The translations under genes were made by a program, and so were the position numbers. From NCBI RefSeq assembly GCF_023073715.1, contig NZ_JADPKA010000069.1:62001-126000 (forward strand): DNA of 64,000 bases, written 5' to 3'. The DNA comes from Bradyrhizobium sp. 164. GTDB taxonomy: Bacteria; Pseudomonadota; Alphaproteobacteria; Rhizobiales; Xanthobacteraceae. The notes under the pieces were generated by a model. It saw only the letters and a list, made by a program, of their open reading frames with translations, was not told where the DNA came from and made no database searches. Of the stretch, positions 35,210 through 43,408 are shown piece after piece (position 1 is the stretch's first letter; the number at the start of each line of letters is the position of its first letter).

Positions 35210-35471
35210 GTGTCGTCCCCTGATTTCAAGTTTCCGGAACAAAGCTCCGGAAACGACCCCGCCATGGACGTCAAATCGCCCAAATCGGGGCCGCACAGAG
35301 GTATTTTCGCCGCATTTAGTGGCCGAAATTGGCCCGAAACCCCGCTTGGCCGGTGGACATCTGCAGTTTTGTCTGATACATCCGCGCGCTCAAGGTTAAG
35401 GGCTTGCGCGTTTTGCCATCCCCTTAATTCTTACCAGAATTCAAATCCGATCCACCTGAAGAGGATGCCGC

Positions 35472-35765
35472 GTGCAGGTTCTCGTCCGCGATAACAATGT
35501 CGATCAAGCCCTCAAGGCGCTGAAGAAGAAGATGCAGCGCGAGGGAATTTTCCGCGAGATGAAGCTCCGCGGTCATTACGAGAAGCCGTCCGAGAAGAAG
35601 GCCCGCGAAAAGGCCGAAGCCGTGCGCCGCGCACGCAAGCTGGCCCGCAAGAAGCTGCAGCGCGAAGGCCTGCTGCCGATGAAGCCGAAGCCGGTGTTCG
35701 GCGCAGGTCCGGGCGGTGATCGTGGCGGTCGCGGCCCGGGTGCAGGTCCGCGCGGACCGCGCTGA
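35472..35765 (+). CDS. rpsU: Small ribosomal subunit protein S21 (long C-terminal tail)
   Basis: 97 residues from GTG 35472, behind AAGAGGATG. MQVLVRDNNVDQALKALKKK and REGIFREMKLRGHYEKPSEKKARE are the S21 core; S21 assists initiation at the 16S rRNA 3' end. After about residue 72 comes a Gly/Arg/Pro-rich extension (GGDRGGRGPGAGPRGPR) not found in the usual 70-residue protein but common in this bacterial group. Followed by a strong terminator. Confidence 0.95.
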   Translation: MQVLVRDNNVDQALKALKKKMQREGIFREMKLRGHYEKPSEKKAREKAEAVRRARKLARKKLQREGLLPMKPKPVFGAGPGGDRGGRGPGAGPRGPR

Positions 35766-35796
35766 TCTAGCGGATCTTGCAAGACTTTAGTCTTCG

Positions 35797-35830
35797 ATAA
35801 CGCGGGCCCCTGGCCCGCGTTATTGTTTTG
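35797..35830 (+). terminator. Strong intrinsic terminator of rpsU
   Basis: ATAACGCGGGCC (35797-35808) and GGCCCGCGTTAT (35812-35823) are perfect 12-bp arms around CCT, followed by TGTTTTG. The stem and T-rich end make this the clearest intrinsic terminator in the window. A small AAGACT-TT-AGTCTT hairpin sits just before it. Confidence 0.9.
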
Positions 35831-35871
35831 AGCGGTGCCTATTCTGGGACAGGGGCGCCACCGATGCGGCA

Positions 35872-36001
35872 CTAAAGCACGATGAGATTGGGATTGAACG
35901 TCATCGCGCTTTGGTTTGTTGTTTGAGCATGATCTCCGCGCAAACGCATTTCCGCGTTTGTCGCGAGGGAGAACCGCTTTACATTTTTTCGGACCATGCT
36001 C
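35872..36001. repeat. Compound palindromic repeat element
   Basis: Two hairpins in tandem. The first pairs CTAAAGCACGATGA (35872-35885) with TCATCGCGCTTTGG (35901-35914), 12 of 14 positions. The second has outer arms GAGCATGATC (35925-35934) and GGACCATGCTC ending at 36001, with an inner GCAAACGC/GCGTTTG stem. The copy at 61820-61918 has the same two-hairpin order. It fills the gap before the TPR lipoprotein gene. Confidence 0.85.
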
Positions 36002-36020
36002 TAGCGCGAGCGAACCGTAG

Positions 36021-36671
36021 ATGGCCTCCCCTTTCCCCGAGCGCAGCTTGGCGCGGCTACGCCAGATCTGGCAGCAACCGTTCGTGTTGGCTTTGATCGG
36101 GATTGCGCTGTGCAGCTGCTCCTTCGATCTGGGATCGCTGATGCCGGAGAAGGAGAAGCCTCAGGAGGCGCCGAAGGCGATCGCGACCGCCGAAAGCGCG
36201 GTCAGCGCCGGCAACGTCAGCGAAGCTCAGGCGCACACGGCAAAGGCCCAATCCTTGGCGAAGTCAGGCGAGGCCGCAGCTGCGCTCGACGAATTCAATC
36301 GCGCGGTCGGGCTCGATCCCTACAACGCGCAGGCGCTCTATGGCCGTGCCTTGATCTATCAGGGCAATAACCAGCACGATTTCGCAATCGCCGATTTCAG
36401 CGCTGCGAGCGGGCTCAACCCGCAGAAGGTCGAGCCACTGCTCGGCCGCGCCACCAGCTATCTCGCGCTCGGCAAGATCAAGGAAGCCGCAGCCGATCTG
36501 GACGAGGCCTCCGAGTCCGATCCGCACAACGCCCAGGTCTGGACCACCCGCGGACAGGCCTATGAGCGGCTGGGCGACAGGGCCAAGGCAGCGGCGTCCT
36601 ACACCAAGGCGGTCTCGCTTCGCCCACGCGACGATGCCGCCCGCAGCGGCCTCGCCCGGGTCGGCGGCTGA
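36021..36671 (+). CDS. TPR-repeat lipoprotein
   Basis: 216 residues. After a basic N-terminus the helix PFVLALIGIALCSCSF ends in a lipobox-like LCSC, so a lipid-anchored periplasmic protein is likely. From about residue 75 come four tetratricopeptide repeats (SGEAAAALDEFNRAVGLDPYNAQALYGRA and following units, each about 34 residues with Gly/Ala/Pro at TPR positions). TPR lipoproteins scaffold envelope assemblies; the partner is not shown by neighbours. Ribosome site is weak, so ATG 36021 is the best guess. Confidence 0.85.
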   Translation: MASPFPERSLARLRQIWQQPFVLALIGIALCSCSFDLGSLMPEKEKPQEAPKAIATAESAVSAGNVSEAQAHTAKAQSLAKSGEAAAALDEFNRAVGLDPYNAQALYGRALIYQGNNQHDFAIADFSAASGLNPQKVEPLLGRATSYLALGKIKEAAADLDEASESDPHNAQVWTTRGQAYERLGDRAKAAASYTKAVSLRPRDDAARSGLARVGG

Positions 36672-36692
36672 CAGCGCGGCTCAGATGCCGTC

Positions 36693-37655
36693 CTAATCGG
36701 GAGTGGCGGGTTTTGGCAAAACGGCGTGGAACATCGACTTCACGCCGGACAGCATCTCATCGGCGACATTGGTCTTCGGCCGCCGCATGGTCGTGGTCGC
36801 GGCGGCGTCGGCGCGCAGATCGAGCGGCGGTGCGATCACCGGCACGGGAATGTCAGCCGGCGGCGTGATCCGATTCGGGTCGTCATTTCCGACCGAGGCC
36901 GTGTAAGGCGGGTTGAGCGGCGACGAGCCGCTATTGCCATAGGCCTCGGGTGACGGCGTCGACACGGTGATCGGCGGCGGCAGCGGACGCACCGTGGACG
37001 GCTCCGCGGTGATCACACGCGGCGCCTCCGGGGTACGGGTTGCTTCCCGTATCGCAGGCTCTGCCGGCCTTTCAGCCGGCTTGGTCTCGGAAGACTTGGT
37101 CTCGGAAGACTTGGTCTCGATTGATTTGGCCTCAGCGGCTTTGCCCTCAGGCGACTTGCGCAGACGCTCGATCGCGGCACGCACGAGATCGTTGGCGTCG
37201 GGGGCCGCGGCCGGGGAAGCCGCAGCCGGCGCCGAATTGGCCTCCACCATCGGGGCGGTGGCGGGAACCGCAGCAGCCGGAGCGGACTTGGCGGCCGCCT
37301 TTTCGCGCGCGGCGGTGCGGCCGCGCGGGCTGGTCTCGGCGGGAGCAACGTCTGCGGCCTTGGTCTCGGCAGAAGGCTGATGATCGGCAGGTTTCTCGGC
37401 CGCCGGCTTGTCCGCAGCGTTCTTCTCGGAGACGCTCTTCTCGGAGACACCCTTGGCCTTGACGCCGGGCGCGGGAAGGCTGGCGGTATCCGCCGGCTTG
37501 CCCTCACTGCCAGCCTGGGCAGGCACCGCCACGGCCGCAGGAGTATCGGGTGCGGGCTTGGCATTGATGTAGTGATTAACGATGTAAGCCCCGATGATCG
37601 TCGCGAGCACCGAGGGGAAAATATCCATCGAGATTTTAGCGAGGTATTTCAGCAT
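36693..37655 (-). CDS. Membrane-anchored Pro/Ala/Glu-rich protein of unknown function
   Basis: 320 residues with no recognised domain. A single helix (FPSVLATIIGAYIVNHYI, residues 13-30) anchors a long tail dominated by Ala, Pro, Glu, Lys and Ser. Micro-repeats include SETKSSETKSSETK near residues 178-192 and SEKSVSEK near 72-79. The last 60 residues are less repetitive and end MLSGVKSMFHAVLPKPATPD. It looks like an anchor with an extended spacer, as in TonB or spacer proteins. Convergent with the TPR lipoprotein gene, 21 bases away. Confidence 0.75.
   Translation of the reverse strand: MLKYLAKISMDIFPSVLATIIGAYIVNHYINAKPAPDTPAAVAVPAQAGSEGKPADTASLPAPGVKAKGVSEKSVSEKNAADKPAAEKPADHQPSAETKAADVAPAETSPRGRTAAREKAAAKSAPAAAVPATAPMVEANSAPAAASPAAAPDANDLVRAAIERLRKSPEGKAAEAKSIETKSSETKSSETKPAERPAEPAIREATRTPEAPRVITAEPSTVRPLPPPITVSTPSPEAYGNSGSSPLNPPYTASVGNDDPNRITPPADIPVPVIAPPLDLRADAAATTTMRRPKTNVADEMLSGVKSMFHAVLPKPATPD
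37081..37125. repeat. 15-bp tandem repeat in the Pro/Ala-rich gene
   Basis: TTGGTCTCGGAAGAC occurs at 37081-37095 and 37096-37110, then once more with changes (37111-37125). It encodes the ETKSS units on the minus strand. Such in-frame repeats can change copy number between strains. Confidence 0.8.
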
Positions 37656-37748
37656 TTCTCGGCCACTCCCCGCGCGATCTGATGCGGGAACTTTGGGGCA
37701 TTGTGAGGGATCAACTGCGACGGATCGATGGCAAACAGCAACGCCAAC

Positions 37749-38033
37749 CTACGGTTTTAGCTCGACTTCAAGGAACACGATCTCGGTTGAGGTTTCGTTA
37801 AGTACGTCATGCTGGACGCCAGCCTTGCGGAAATAGGATTTCCCGGCCGCAAGCTGCGCCTTGGATCTCTCGCCGCCGGGCGCCACGATGGTCATCTCCC
37901 CCGCCACCACGGGTACAATCACATAGTCCATGCCGTGCGTGTGATGCCCGGTGGCGCTCCCCGGCGCAAGTCGCCACTCGGTCACGCGGACCTGCGCGTT
38001 GTCGACCTGAACCTCGGACTGGGCGGCAAGCAT
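37749..38033 (-). CDS. Small cupin-domain protein
   Basis: 94 residues from ATG 38033, behind AGGAG. A single cupin barrel: motif 1 is GHHTHGMDYVIVPVVAGEM (metal-type His residues), motif 2 is GKSYFRKAGVQHDVLNETSTEIVFLEVE. The conserved His residues suggest a metal-binding cupin. The reaction cannot be told. It lies 22 bases after the chaA stop on the same strand, possibly cotranscribed. Confidence 0.87.
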   Translation of the reverse strand: MLAAQSEVQVDNAQVRVTEWRLAPGSATGHHTHGMDYVIVPVVAGEMTIVAPGGERSKAQLAAGKSYFRKAGVQHDVLNETSTEIVFLEVELKP

Positions 38034-38055
38034 CGGGAACTCTCCTTGTCGCGCT

Positions 38056-39153
38056 TCAGGGCACGAAGACCATGAACACGTAGACGGCAAATACCACCAT
38101 GTGGACCAGACCGAACAGGACATTGGTCCTCCCGGTGCCGAACGTCAGCATGCTCAAGAAGAAGGTGAGGAGCAAGAGCACGCTGCCCTGGGCGTTGAGG
38201 CCGAGTTCGAGCTCCTTGTCGAGCGCGTAGGTGGCGACGCCGACGGCCGGGATGGTCAGCCCGATGGTCGCGAGTGACGATCCGAGCGCGAGGTTAATGC
38301 TCTTCTGGAGGTCGTTCTTGCGGGCAGCCGCGATGGCCGCGACGCCCTCGGGCAGCAGGATCAGGAGCGCGACCAGAAGGCCGGCGAAGGCCGGCGGCGC
38401 GCCGATCCTGGCGCCCACGGCATCGACCACCAGCGAGAATTTCTTGGCGAGCAGCACGACCGCCAGAAGTGAGACCAAGAGCAGCGCCACGGTGAGCGCG
38501 AGCGCCCCACTTGACAGGTGCACCTCCCCGCCCTCGCCCTGCGCCCGTTCATGAACGAAGTAATCCTTGTGCAGGACGGTCTGGGTGTAGAGAAACACCG
38601 CATAAAGCGCGAGCGTGACCACGTCGACGAAACCGAGCTGAACCGCCGAATAGACCGGCCCGGGCGTGGTGGTGGTGTAGTTCGGCATGATCAGCGTGAT
38701 GGTGGCAAGCGCAAACAGGACGCTGAGATAGACGTTGGCCCCGGAGAGCTGGAAACCCTGCTCGCGATAACGCAGACCGCCGATGAAGATGCAGAGCCCG
38801 ACGAGGCCATTGCAGACGATCATGACCACGGCGAACACGGTGTCGCGCGCGAGCGCCGGGGCGGGCTTGTCGCCCAGCATGATCGTGGTGATCAGCGCCA
38901 CTTCGATGATGGTCACCGAGAGCGTCAGCACCAGCGTGCCATAGGGTTCGCCGACCCGCTCAGCGATCACTTCGGCATGATGAACCGCGGAAAATACGGT
39001 GCCGAACAGGATGATCAGAAGGACAATGGCGAAGACGAGCCCGCCGAGCGACAGCGTGAACACGTAGTCCGTCGCGCTAACAGCCGCGAACAACAGCACG
39101 GCCAGCGCCGGGAAGGTCCAGGCCGACCGGGGCATCGGGTTATGTGCGCTCAT
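38056..39153 (-). CDS. chaA: Calcium/proton (cation) antiporter ChaA family
   Basis: 365-residue polytopic membrane protein of the CaCA superfamily. The two duplicated alpha-repeat motifs are GEPYGTLVLTLSVTIIEVALI at about residues 67-87 and LLPEGVAAIAAARKNDLQKSINLALGSSLATIGLTIP at about 265-300; both carry the conserved acidic residue (E) of the ion path. It exports calcium, sodium or potassium in exchange for protons. Upstream of the cupin gene and downstream of the NhaD-like antiporter on the same strand. Confidence 0.92.
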   Translation of the reverse strand: MSAHNPMPRSAWTFPALAVLLFAAVSATDYVFTLSLGGLVFAIVLLIILFGTVFSAVHHAEVIAERVGEPYGTLVLTLSVTIIEVALITTIMLGDKPAPALARDTVFAVVMIVCNGLVGLCIFIGGLRYREQGFQLSGANVYLSVLFALATITLIMPNYTTTTPGPVYSAVQLGFVDVVTLALYAVFLYTQTVLHKDYFVHERAQGEGGEVHLSSGALALTVALLLVSLLAVVLLAKKFSLVVDAVGARIGAPPAFAGLLVALLILLPEGVAAIAAARKNDLQKSINLALGSSLATIGLTIPAVGVATYALDKELELGLNAQGSVLLLLTFFLSMLTFGTGRTNVLFGLVHMVVFAVYVFMVFVP

Positions 39154-39202
39154 CCACCGCTTCCATTTGCTGGCATGAGCAGTAGCAAATCAGGCGTGAG
39201 AT

Positions 39203-40645
39203 TCAATGCCAGTGCAGGATCGGCGCGACCGGCAGCAGCGTCAGCAGCAGGAACAGCGGAATCAGCACGGCGCCGGCGCGCAGCATATAGCCGAAGAAGC
39301 TCGGCATCTCGATGCCGTTCTCGCTGGCAATGCTGCTCACCATGAAGTTCGGCGCATTGCCGATATAGGTGAGCGCACCCATGTAGACCGCACCCATGGA
39401 GATCGAGGCGAGCGTACCCGAGAGTTCATGCATTAGCACTTGCGGGTCGCCGCCGGCGAGTTCGAAGAACAACAGATAGGTCGGCGCATTGTCGAGGAAC
39501 GCCGACATCAGGCCGGTGAACCAGAAATAGGCGACTTCGCGCGGCGCACCGTCCGGCGCCGTCACCGCCGACAACAGCCAGGCGAAGGCACCGTGATGGC
39601 CGGCATTGAGCATGGCAATGACGGGAATGATCGCGACGAAAATGCCGGCGAACAGTTTCGCGACCTCGCGGATCGGCTCCCAGGTGAAGCCGTTGGCCAG
39701 TCTGTGCTCGTCCGGCGTCAGCCAAACCGACAAGGCCGCAATGGCCAGCAGCACCAAATTGCGGACGACGTCCTCCAATTGCAGCTTGGTGCCGAGAATG
39801 TCGAAGGCAATGCCGGGCTTCCACATCGCCGACGCCAGCAGGCTCGCGACGATGGCCGCGATCAGCACCAAATTGACAAGGCCGCGGATGCGCAGCGGCT
39901 CCCCGCAACCTGTGTCGCCGGGCGGCGACTCGCTGCGGAAGCGCCTGACGTCGATGGCGACGAAGATGGCGAGCAGCAGTCCGGCCACGATTGCGGTCTG
40001 CAACCAGATGGTACGCGTGGTCCAGAAGAAATCGACGCCATGCAGGAAGCCGACGAACAGCGGGGGATCGCCGAGCGGGCTCAGCGCGCCGCCGACATTG
40101 GCAACCAGGATGACGAAGAAGATGACGACATGGGTATTGTGGCGCCGCAGCCGGTTGGCGCGGATCAAGGGACGGATCAGGATCATCGCGGCCCCCGTGG
40201 TGCCGACAATGCTCGCCCCCAATGTGCCGAGCGCGAGGATGCCGAAATTGGTCGCCGGCGTGGCCTTGATGTCGCCGGTGATGAGGATGCCGCCGGCCAC
40301 GACATAGAGCGAGAACAGCAGCACGATGAAGCCGAGATATTCGGCGAGCATGGCGTGAACGAGCGCCGCCAGCGTTGCCATGCTCCCGGCAAAGATGACG
40401 AGCGCGGCGAGTGCCAGCAGCGACCAGGCCGCGGCGATCTTGCCGTAGTGATGATGCCAGATTTTTGGAAACAGCAGCGGACCCAATGCGATCGATAGCA
40501 ACAGGCCGGCAAAGGGTAGCGCATAGGGCCAGCGCATGGCAGCACCATCGAGCCCGGTCGCTGCCCATGCGTGTTGCGGCGATAACGCGAGGATCGCGGC
40601 GAAGGCCAGGCGCCAGGGCCACGTGACGAACTGCTTAGGATTCAA
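39203..40645 (-). CDS. Sodium:proton antiporter, NhaD/CitM-like
   Basis: 480 residues. The start is TTG 40645, overlapping the hydrolase stop by 11 bases; it gives a signal-like N-terminus (NPKQFVTWPWRLAFAAILALSPQHAWA). The rest is a long series of helices of the ion-transporter (IT/NhaD) superfamily, with GALSPLGDPPLFVGFLHGVDFF and GLMSAFLDNAPTYLLFFELA as the family's two re-entrant-loop motifs. Na+/H+ exchange is inferred from the family; arsenite or citrate transport is less likely. No closer ATG keeps the signal region. Confidence 0.85.
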   Translation of the reverse strand: MNPKQFVTWPWRLAFAAILALSPQHAWAATGLDGAAMRWPYALPFAGLLLSIALGPLLFPKIWHHHYGKIAAAWSLLALAALVIFAGSMATLAALVHAMLAEYLGFIVLLFSLYVVAGGILITGDIKATPATNFGILALGTLGASIVGTTGAAMILIRPLIRANRLRRHNTHVVIFFVILVANVGGALSPLGDPPLFVGFLHGVDFFWTTRTIWLQTAIVAGLLLAIFVAIDVRRFRSESPPGDTGCGEPLRIRGLVNLVLIAAIVASLLASAMWKPGIAFDILGTKLQLEDVVRNLVLLAIAALSVWLTPDEHRLANGFTWEPIREVAKLFAGIFVAIIPVIAMLNAGHHGAFAWLLSAVTAPDGAPREVAYFWFTGLMSAFLDNAPTYLLFFELAGGDPQVLMHELSGTLASISMGAVYMGALTYIGNAPNFMVSSIASENGIEMPSFFGYMLRAGAVLIPLFLLLTLLPVAPILHWH

Positions 40646-41432
40646 TGAAGCGCCTTGCCGTTTCGATCGCACCGAAAGCATCGAGATTGTCGTGTCCGCC
40701 GCCCGCGAAGCGAACGAACTGCTTGGGTCCGCGGGCGAGCGCAAACAGACGCTCTCCGAACACGATCGAAATGACAAGGTCATTGGTGCCATGCATGATC
40801 AGCAGCGGCACCGTGACGCGCGCGATCCGCTCGTCGGAGCGAAACGGGTCGCGCATCAGGAGGCGCACCGGCACGAACCGGAACGCCGATGCGGCGATAT
40901 CGACCGCCGAGGTATAGGGCGCCTCCAGGATCAGCTTGCCGATCGGATGCTCGGATGCGAGCGCGACGGCCACGCCGGTGCCGAGCGAAAAGCCCCAGGC
41001 GACGATCCGTTCCGCGGCATAGCGCCCCGACGTGAAATCGTAGGCAGCTGCGGCATCGCGCAGCAAACCCTCCTCACTCGGCGCACCGCTCGAGCCGGCA
41101 TAGCCGCGATAGGACAGCGCGACGAGGCCGGTGCCGTCGGCCGTCATCGCCCTGAAGCGGCTGACGCGACCGGCGAGAAAATCGCCATTGCCCGGAAAAT
41201 ACAGGATCACGGGACGGCCACGCTTCGCCGGCACGTGCCAGACGATGACCTTCTCGCCGTCCGACGTGGTCAGGACATGCTCTTCCGCCTCGGGAAGGCC
41301 CGCGGCATCGGGTGCGGTGCGACCGGCGGGCGGGATCGGAAACATCATCTGGCGCTGCCGGACATACAGCACGAGGAGACCGGCGCAATAGACGGCCGCG
41401 AGCAGGATGGCGATCCACTTGACGATGGTCAT
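40635..41432 (-). CDS. Membrane-anchored alpha/beta hydrolase (BEM46/ABHD13-like)
   Basis: 265 residues. One N-terminal helix (IAILLAAVYCAGLLVLYV) anchors an alpha/beta-hydrolase fold. The catalytic Ser is in GFSLGTG (about residue 149), Asp in HGTNDLV, and His in GGGHDNL near the end; the oxyanion region is YFPGNGDFLAGR. The substrate is unknown. First of a minus-strand series with the NhaD-like antiporter, whose TTG start lies within this gene's end. Confidence 0.9.
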   Translation of the reverse strand: MTIVKWIAILLAAVYCAGLLVLYVRQRQMMFPIPPAGRTAPDAAGLPEAEEHVLTTSDGEKVIVWHVPAKRGRPVILYFPGNGDFLAGRVSRFRAMTADGTGLVALSYRGYAGSSGAPSEEGLLRDAAAAYDFTSGRYAAERIVAWGFSLGTGVAVALASEHPIGKLILEAPYTSAVDIAASAFRFVPVRLLMRDPFRSDERIARVTVPLLIMHGTNDLVISIVFGERLFALARGPKQFVRFAGGGHDNLDAFGAIETARRFIES

Positions 41433-41642
41433 GATACGCGGCCGGCCTTTCGGCTCACGGCTTGCGACGGCTCCGCAGCAATTTCATGACATGGGGCCGG
41501 AGGCTGGCCGGAACATCGCGGCAGCGGCACGCCGCCTTGCGGGCGGCCTGCCGGCTGCACGCTGCGCGCGCATCGCTTTGGGAGGCATGCGACGGGACCG
41601 GTGCCATTCCTTTGTTGATGGCCACGGTCCGTTTGCTTCCGC

Positions 41643-43040
41643 CTACATCGCCTTGACGATGTTCTCGGTGACCTTCTTGGCGTCGCCGAGCAGCATCATG
41701 GTGTTGTCGCGATAGAACAGCGGATTGTCGATGCCGGCATAGCCGGAGGCGAGCGAGCGCTTGATAAACATCACGGTGCCGGCCTTCCAGACCTGGAGCA
41801 CGGGCATGCCGTAGATCGGTGAGGTCTTGTCCTCTTCGGCGGCCGGGTTGGTAACGTCGTTGGCGCCGATCACGAAGGCGATGTCGGCCTGCGCGAATTC
41901 GGAGTTGATGTCCTCGAGCTCGAACACCTCGTCATAGGGCACGTTGGCTTCGGCGAGCAGCACGTTCATGTGGCCGGGCATGCGGCCGGCGACCGGGTGA
42001 ATGGCATATTTCACCTCGACACCTTCCTTCTTCAGGATGTCGGCCATCTCGCGCAGCGCGTGCTGGGCCTGCGCCACCGCCATGCCGTAGCCGGGCACGA
42101 TGATGACCTTGGAGGCGTTCTTCATGATGAAGGCAGCATCGTCGGCCGAGCCGAGCTTGGCGGGCTTCTGCTCGCCCGTACCGCCGCCGGCCGCAGCGGT
42201 CTCGCCGCCGAAGCCGCCGAGGATGACCGAGATGAAGGACCGATTCATCGCGTGGCACATGATGTAGGACAGGATCGCGCCCGAGGAGCCGACCAGCGCG
42301 CCGGTGATGATCAGCGCGGAATTGCCGAGAGTGAAACCGATGCCGGCAGCGGCCCAGCCGGAGTAGGAGTTCAGCATCGAGATCACGACCGGCATGTCGG
42401 CGCCGCCGATCGGGATGATCATGAGCACGCCAAGCACCAGGGCGAGGATGACGATCAGCCAGAAGTCGAGCGCGCTGCCGGTCAGCACGAGGCCGACGAT
42501 AAAGAACACCAGCGCCACGGCGAGCGCGATGTTGATGACGTGGCGGAACGGCAGGATGATCGGCGCGCCGCTCATGCGTGCGGAGAGCTTCAGGAAGGCG
42601 ATCACCGAACCGGTGAAGGTCAGCGCGCCGATGGCGACGCCGAGCGACATCTCGACCAGGCTCTGCGGATGGATGTTGCCGGGAGTGCCGATGTCGAAGG
42701 CCTCGGGCGCGTAGAACGCGCCGGCGGCGACCAGCACCGCGGCCATGCCGACCAGCGAGTGGAAGGCGGCGACCAGTTCCGGCATCGAGGTCATCGGCAC
42801 GCGGCGGGCGATCACGGCGCCGATCGCGCCACCGATGGCGATACCGAGGATCACGAGGATCCAGGCGACGCCGTCCGCAGGCGGATGGCTGGCGAGGGTG
42901 GTCGCAACCGCGATGCCCATGCCGATCATGCCGAACAAATTACCCTGGCGCGACGTCGCCGGGCTCGACAGCCCGCGCAGCGACAGGATGAACAGCACCC
43001 CCGCCACGAGATACAAGAATGCAGAGAGATTGGCGTTCAT
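41643..43040 (-). CDS. pntB: Proton-translocating NAD(P) transhydrogenase, beta subunit
   Basis: 465-residue subunit with about nine N-terminal helices forming part of the proton path and the soluble domain III that binds NADP(H). Key stretch: IIVPGYGMAVAQAQHALREM and IHPVAGRMPGHMNVLLAEANVPYD; the C-terminal part includes NDVTNPAAEEDKTSPIYGMPVL. The enzyme makes NADPH from NADH using proton-motive force. It is 39 bases after pntA2 and ends the operon. Confidence 0.97.
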   Translation of the reverse strand: MNANLSAFLYLVAGVLFILSLRGLSSPATSRQGNLFGMIGMGIAVATTLASHPPADGVAWILVILGIAIGGAIGAVIARRVPMTSMPELVAAFHSLVGMAAVLVAAGAFYAPEAFDIGTPGNIHPQSLVEMSLGVAIGALTFTGSVIAFLKLSARMSGAPIILPFRHVINIALAVALVFFIVGLVLTGSALDFWLIVILALVLGVLMIIPIGGADMPVVISMLNSYSGWAAAGIGFTLGNSALIITGALVGSSGAILSYIMCHAMNRSFISVILGGFGGETAAAGGGTGEQKPAKLGSADDAAFIMKNASKVIIVPGYGMAVAQAQHALREMADILKKEGVEVKYAIHPVAGRMPGHMNVLLAEANVPYDEVFELEDINSEFAQADIAFVIGANDVTNPAAEEDKTSPIYGMPVLQVWKAGTVMFIKRSLASGYAGIDNPLFYRDNTMMLLGDAKKVTENIVKAM

Positions 43041-43079
43041 CTCAGGTCCCCATCTGTCCCTTCAGCCCGAGGTGGCCGC

Positions 43080-43397
43080 TTACTTCGACTTCTTCTTGTA
43101 CATCGCAAGCATGCGCTGCGTGACAAGGAAGCCGCCAAAGATGTTCACGCAGGCAAAGATGAGCGCGACGAAGCCGAAGCCGCGCGCCCAGCCCGAGCCG
43201 CTCGAGATCATGCCGACGCCGACCGCGAGCAGCGCACCGACCACGATCACCGACGAGATCGCGTTGGTCACGCTCATTAGCGGGGTGTGCAGCGCCGGCG
43301 TCACCGACCACACCACGAAATAGCCGACGAAGACGGCGAGAACGAAGATCGACAGCCGGAAGATGAAGGGGTCGACGACCTGTGCAGCATGCTCCAT
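43080..43397 (-). CDS. pntA2: NAD(P) transhydrogenase alpha subunit, part 2
   Basis: 105-residue membrane part of the split alpha subunit with three to four helices (FIFRLSIFVLAVFVGYFVVW; NAISSVIVVGALLAVGVGMI; FVALIFACVNIFGGFLVTQRMLAMYKKK). HTPLMSVTNAISS is the conserved transmembrane segment. The three-gene form (pntA1, pntA2, pntB) is standard in alphaproteobacteria. Eleven bases separate it from pntA1. Confidence 0.96.
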   Translation of the reverse strand: MEHAAQVVDPFIFRLSIFVLAVFVGYFVVWSVTPALHTPLMSVTNAISSVIVVGALLAVGVGMISSGSGWARGFGFVALIFACVNIFGGFLVTQRMLAMYKKKSK

Positions 43398-43408
43398 GGC
43401 GACTCTCC

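Noticed and set aside
41455..41625. Possible 56-residue gene on the minus strand after pntB, with GTG start
   Set aside because: Ribosome site is weak and the Ala/Arg/Cys-rich sequence matches nothing known; it may be chance openness in GC-rich DNA.
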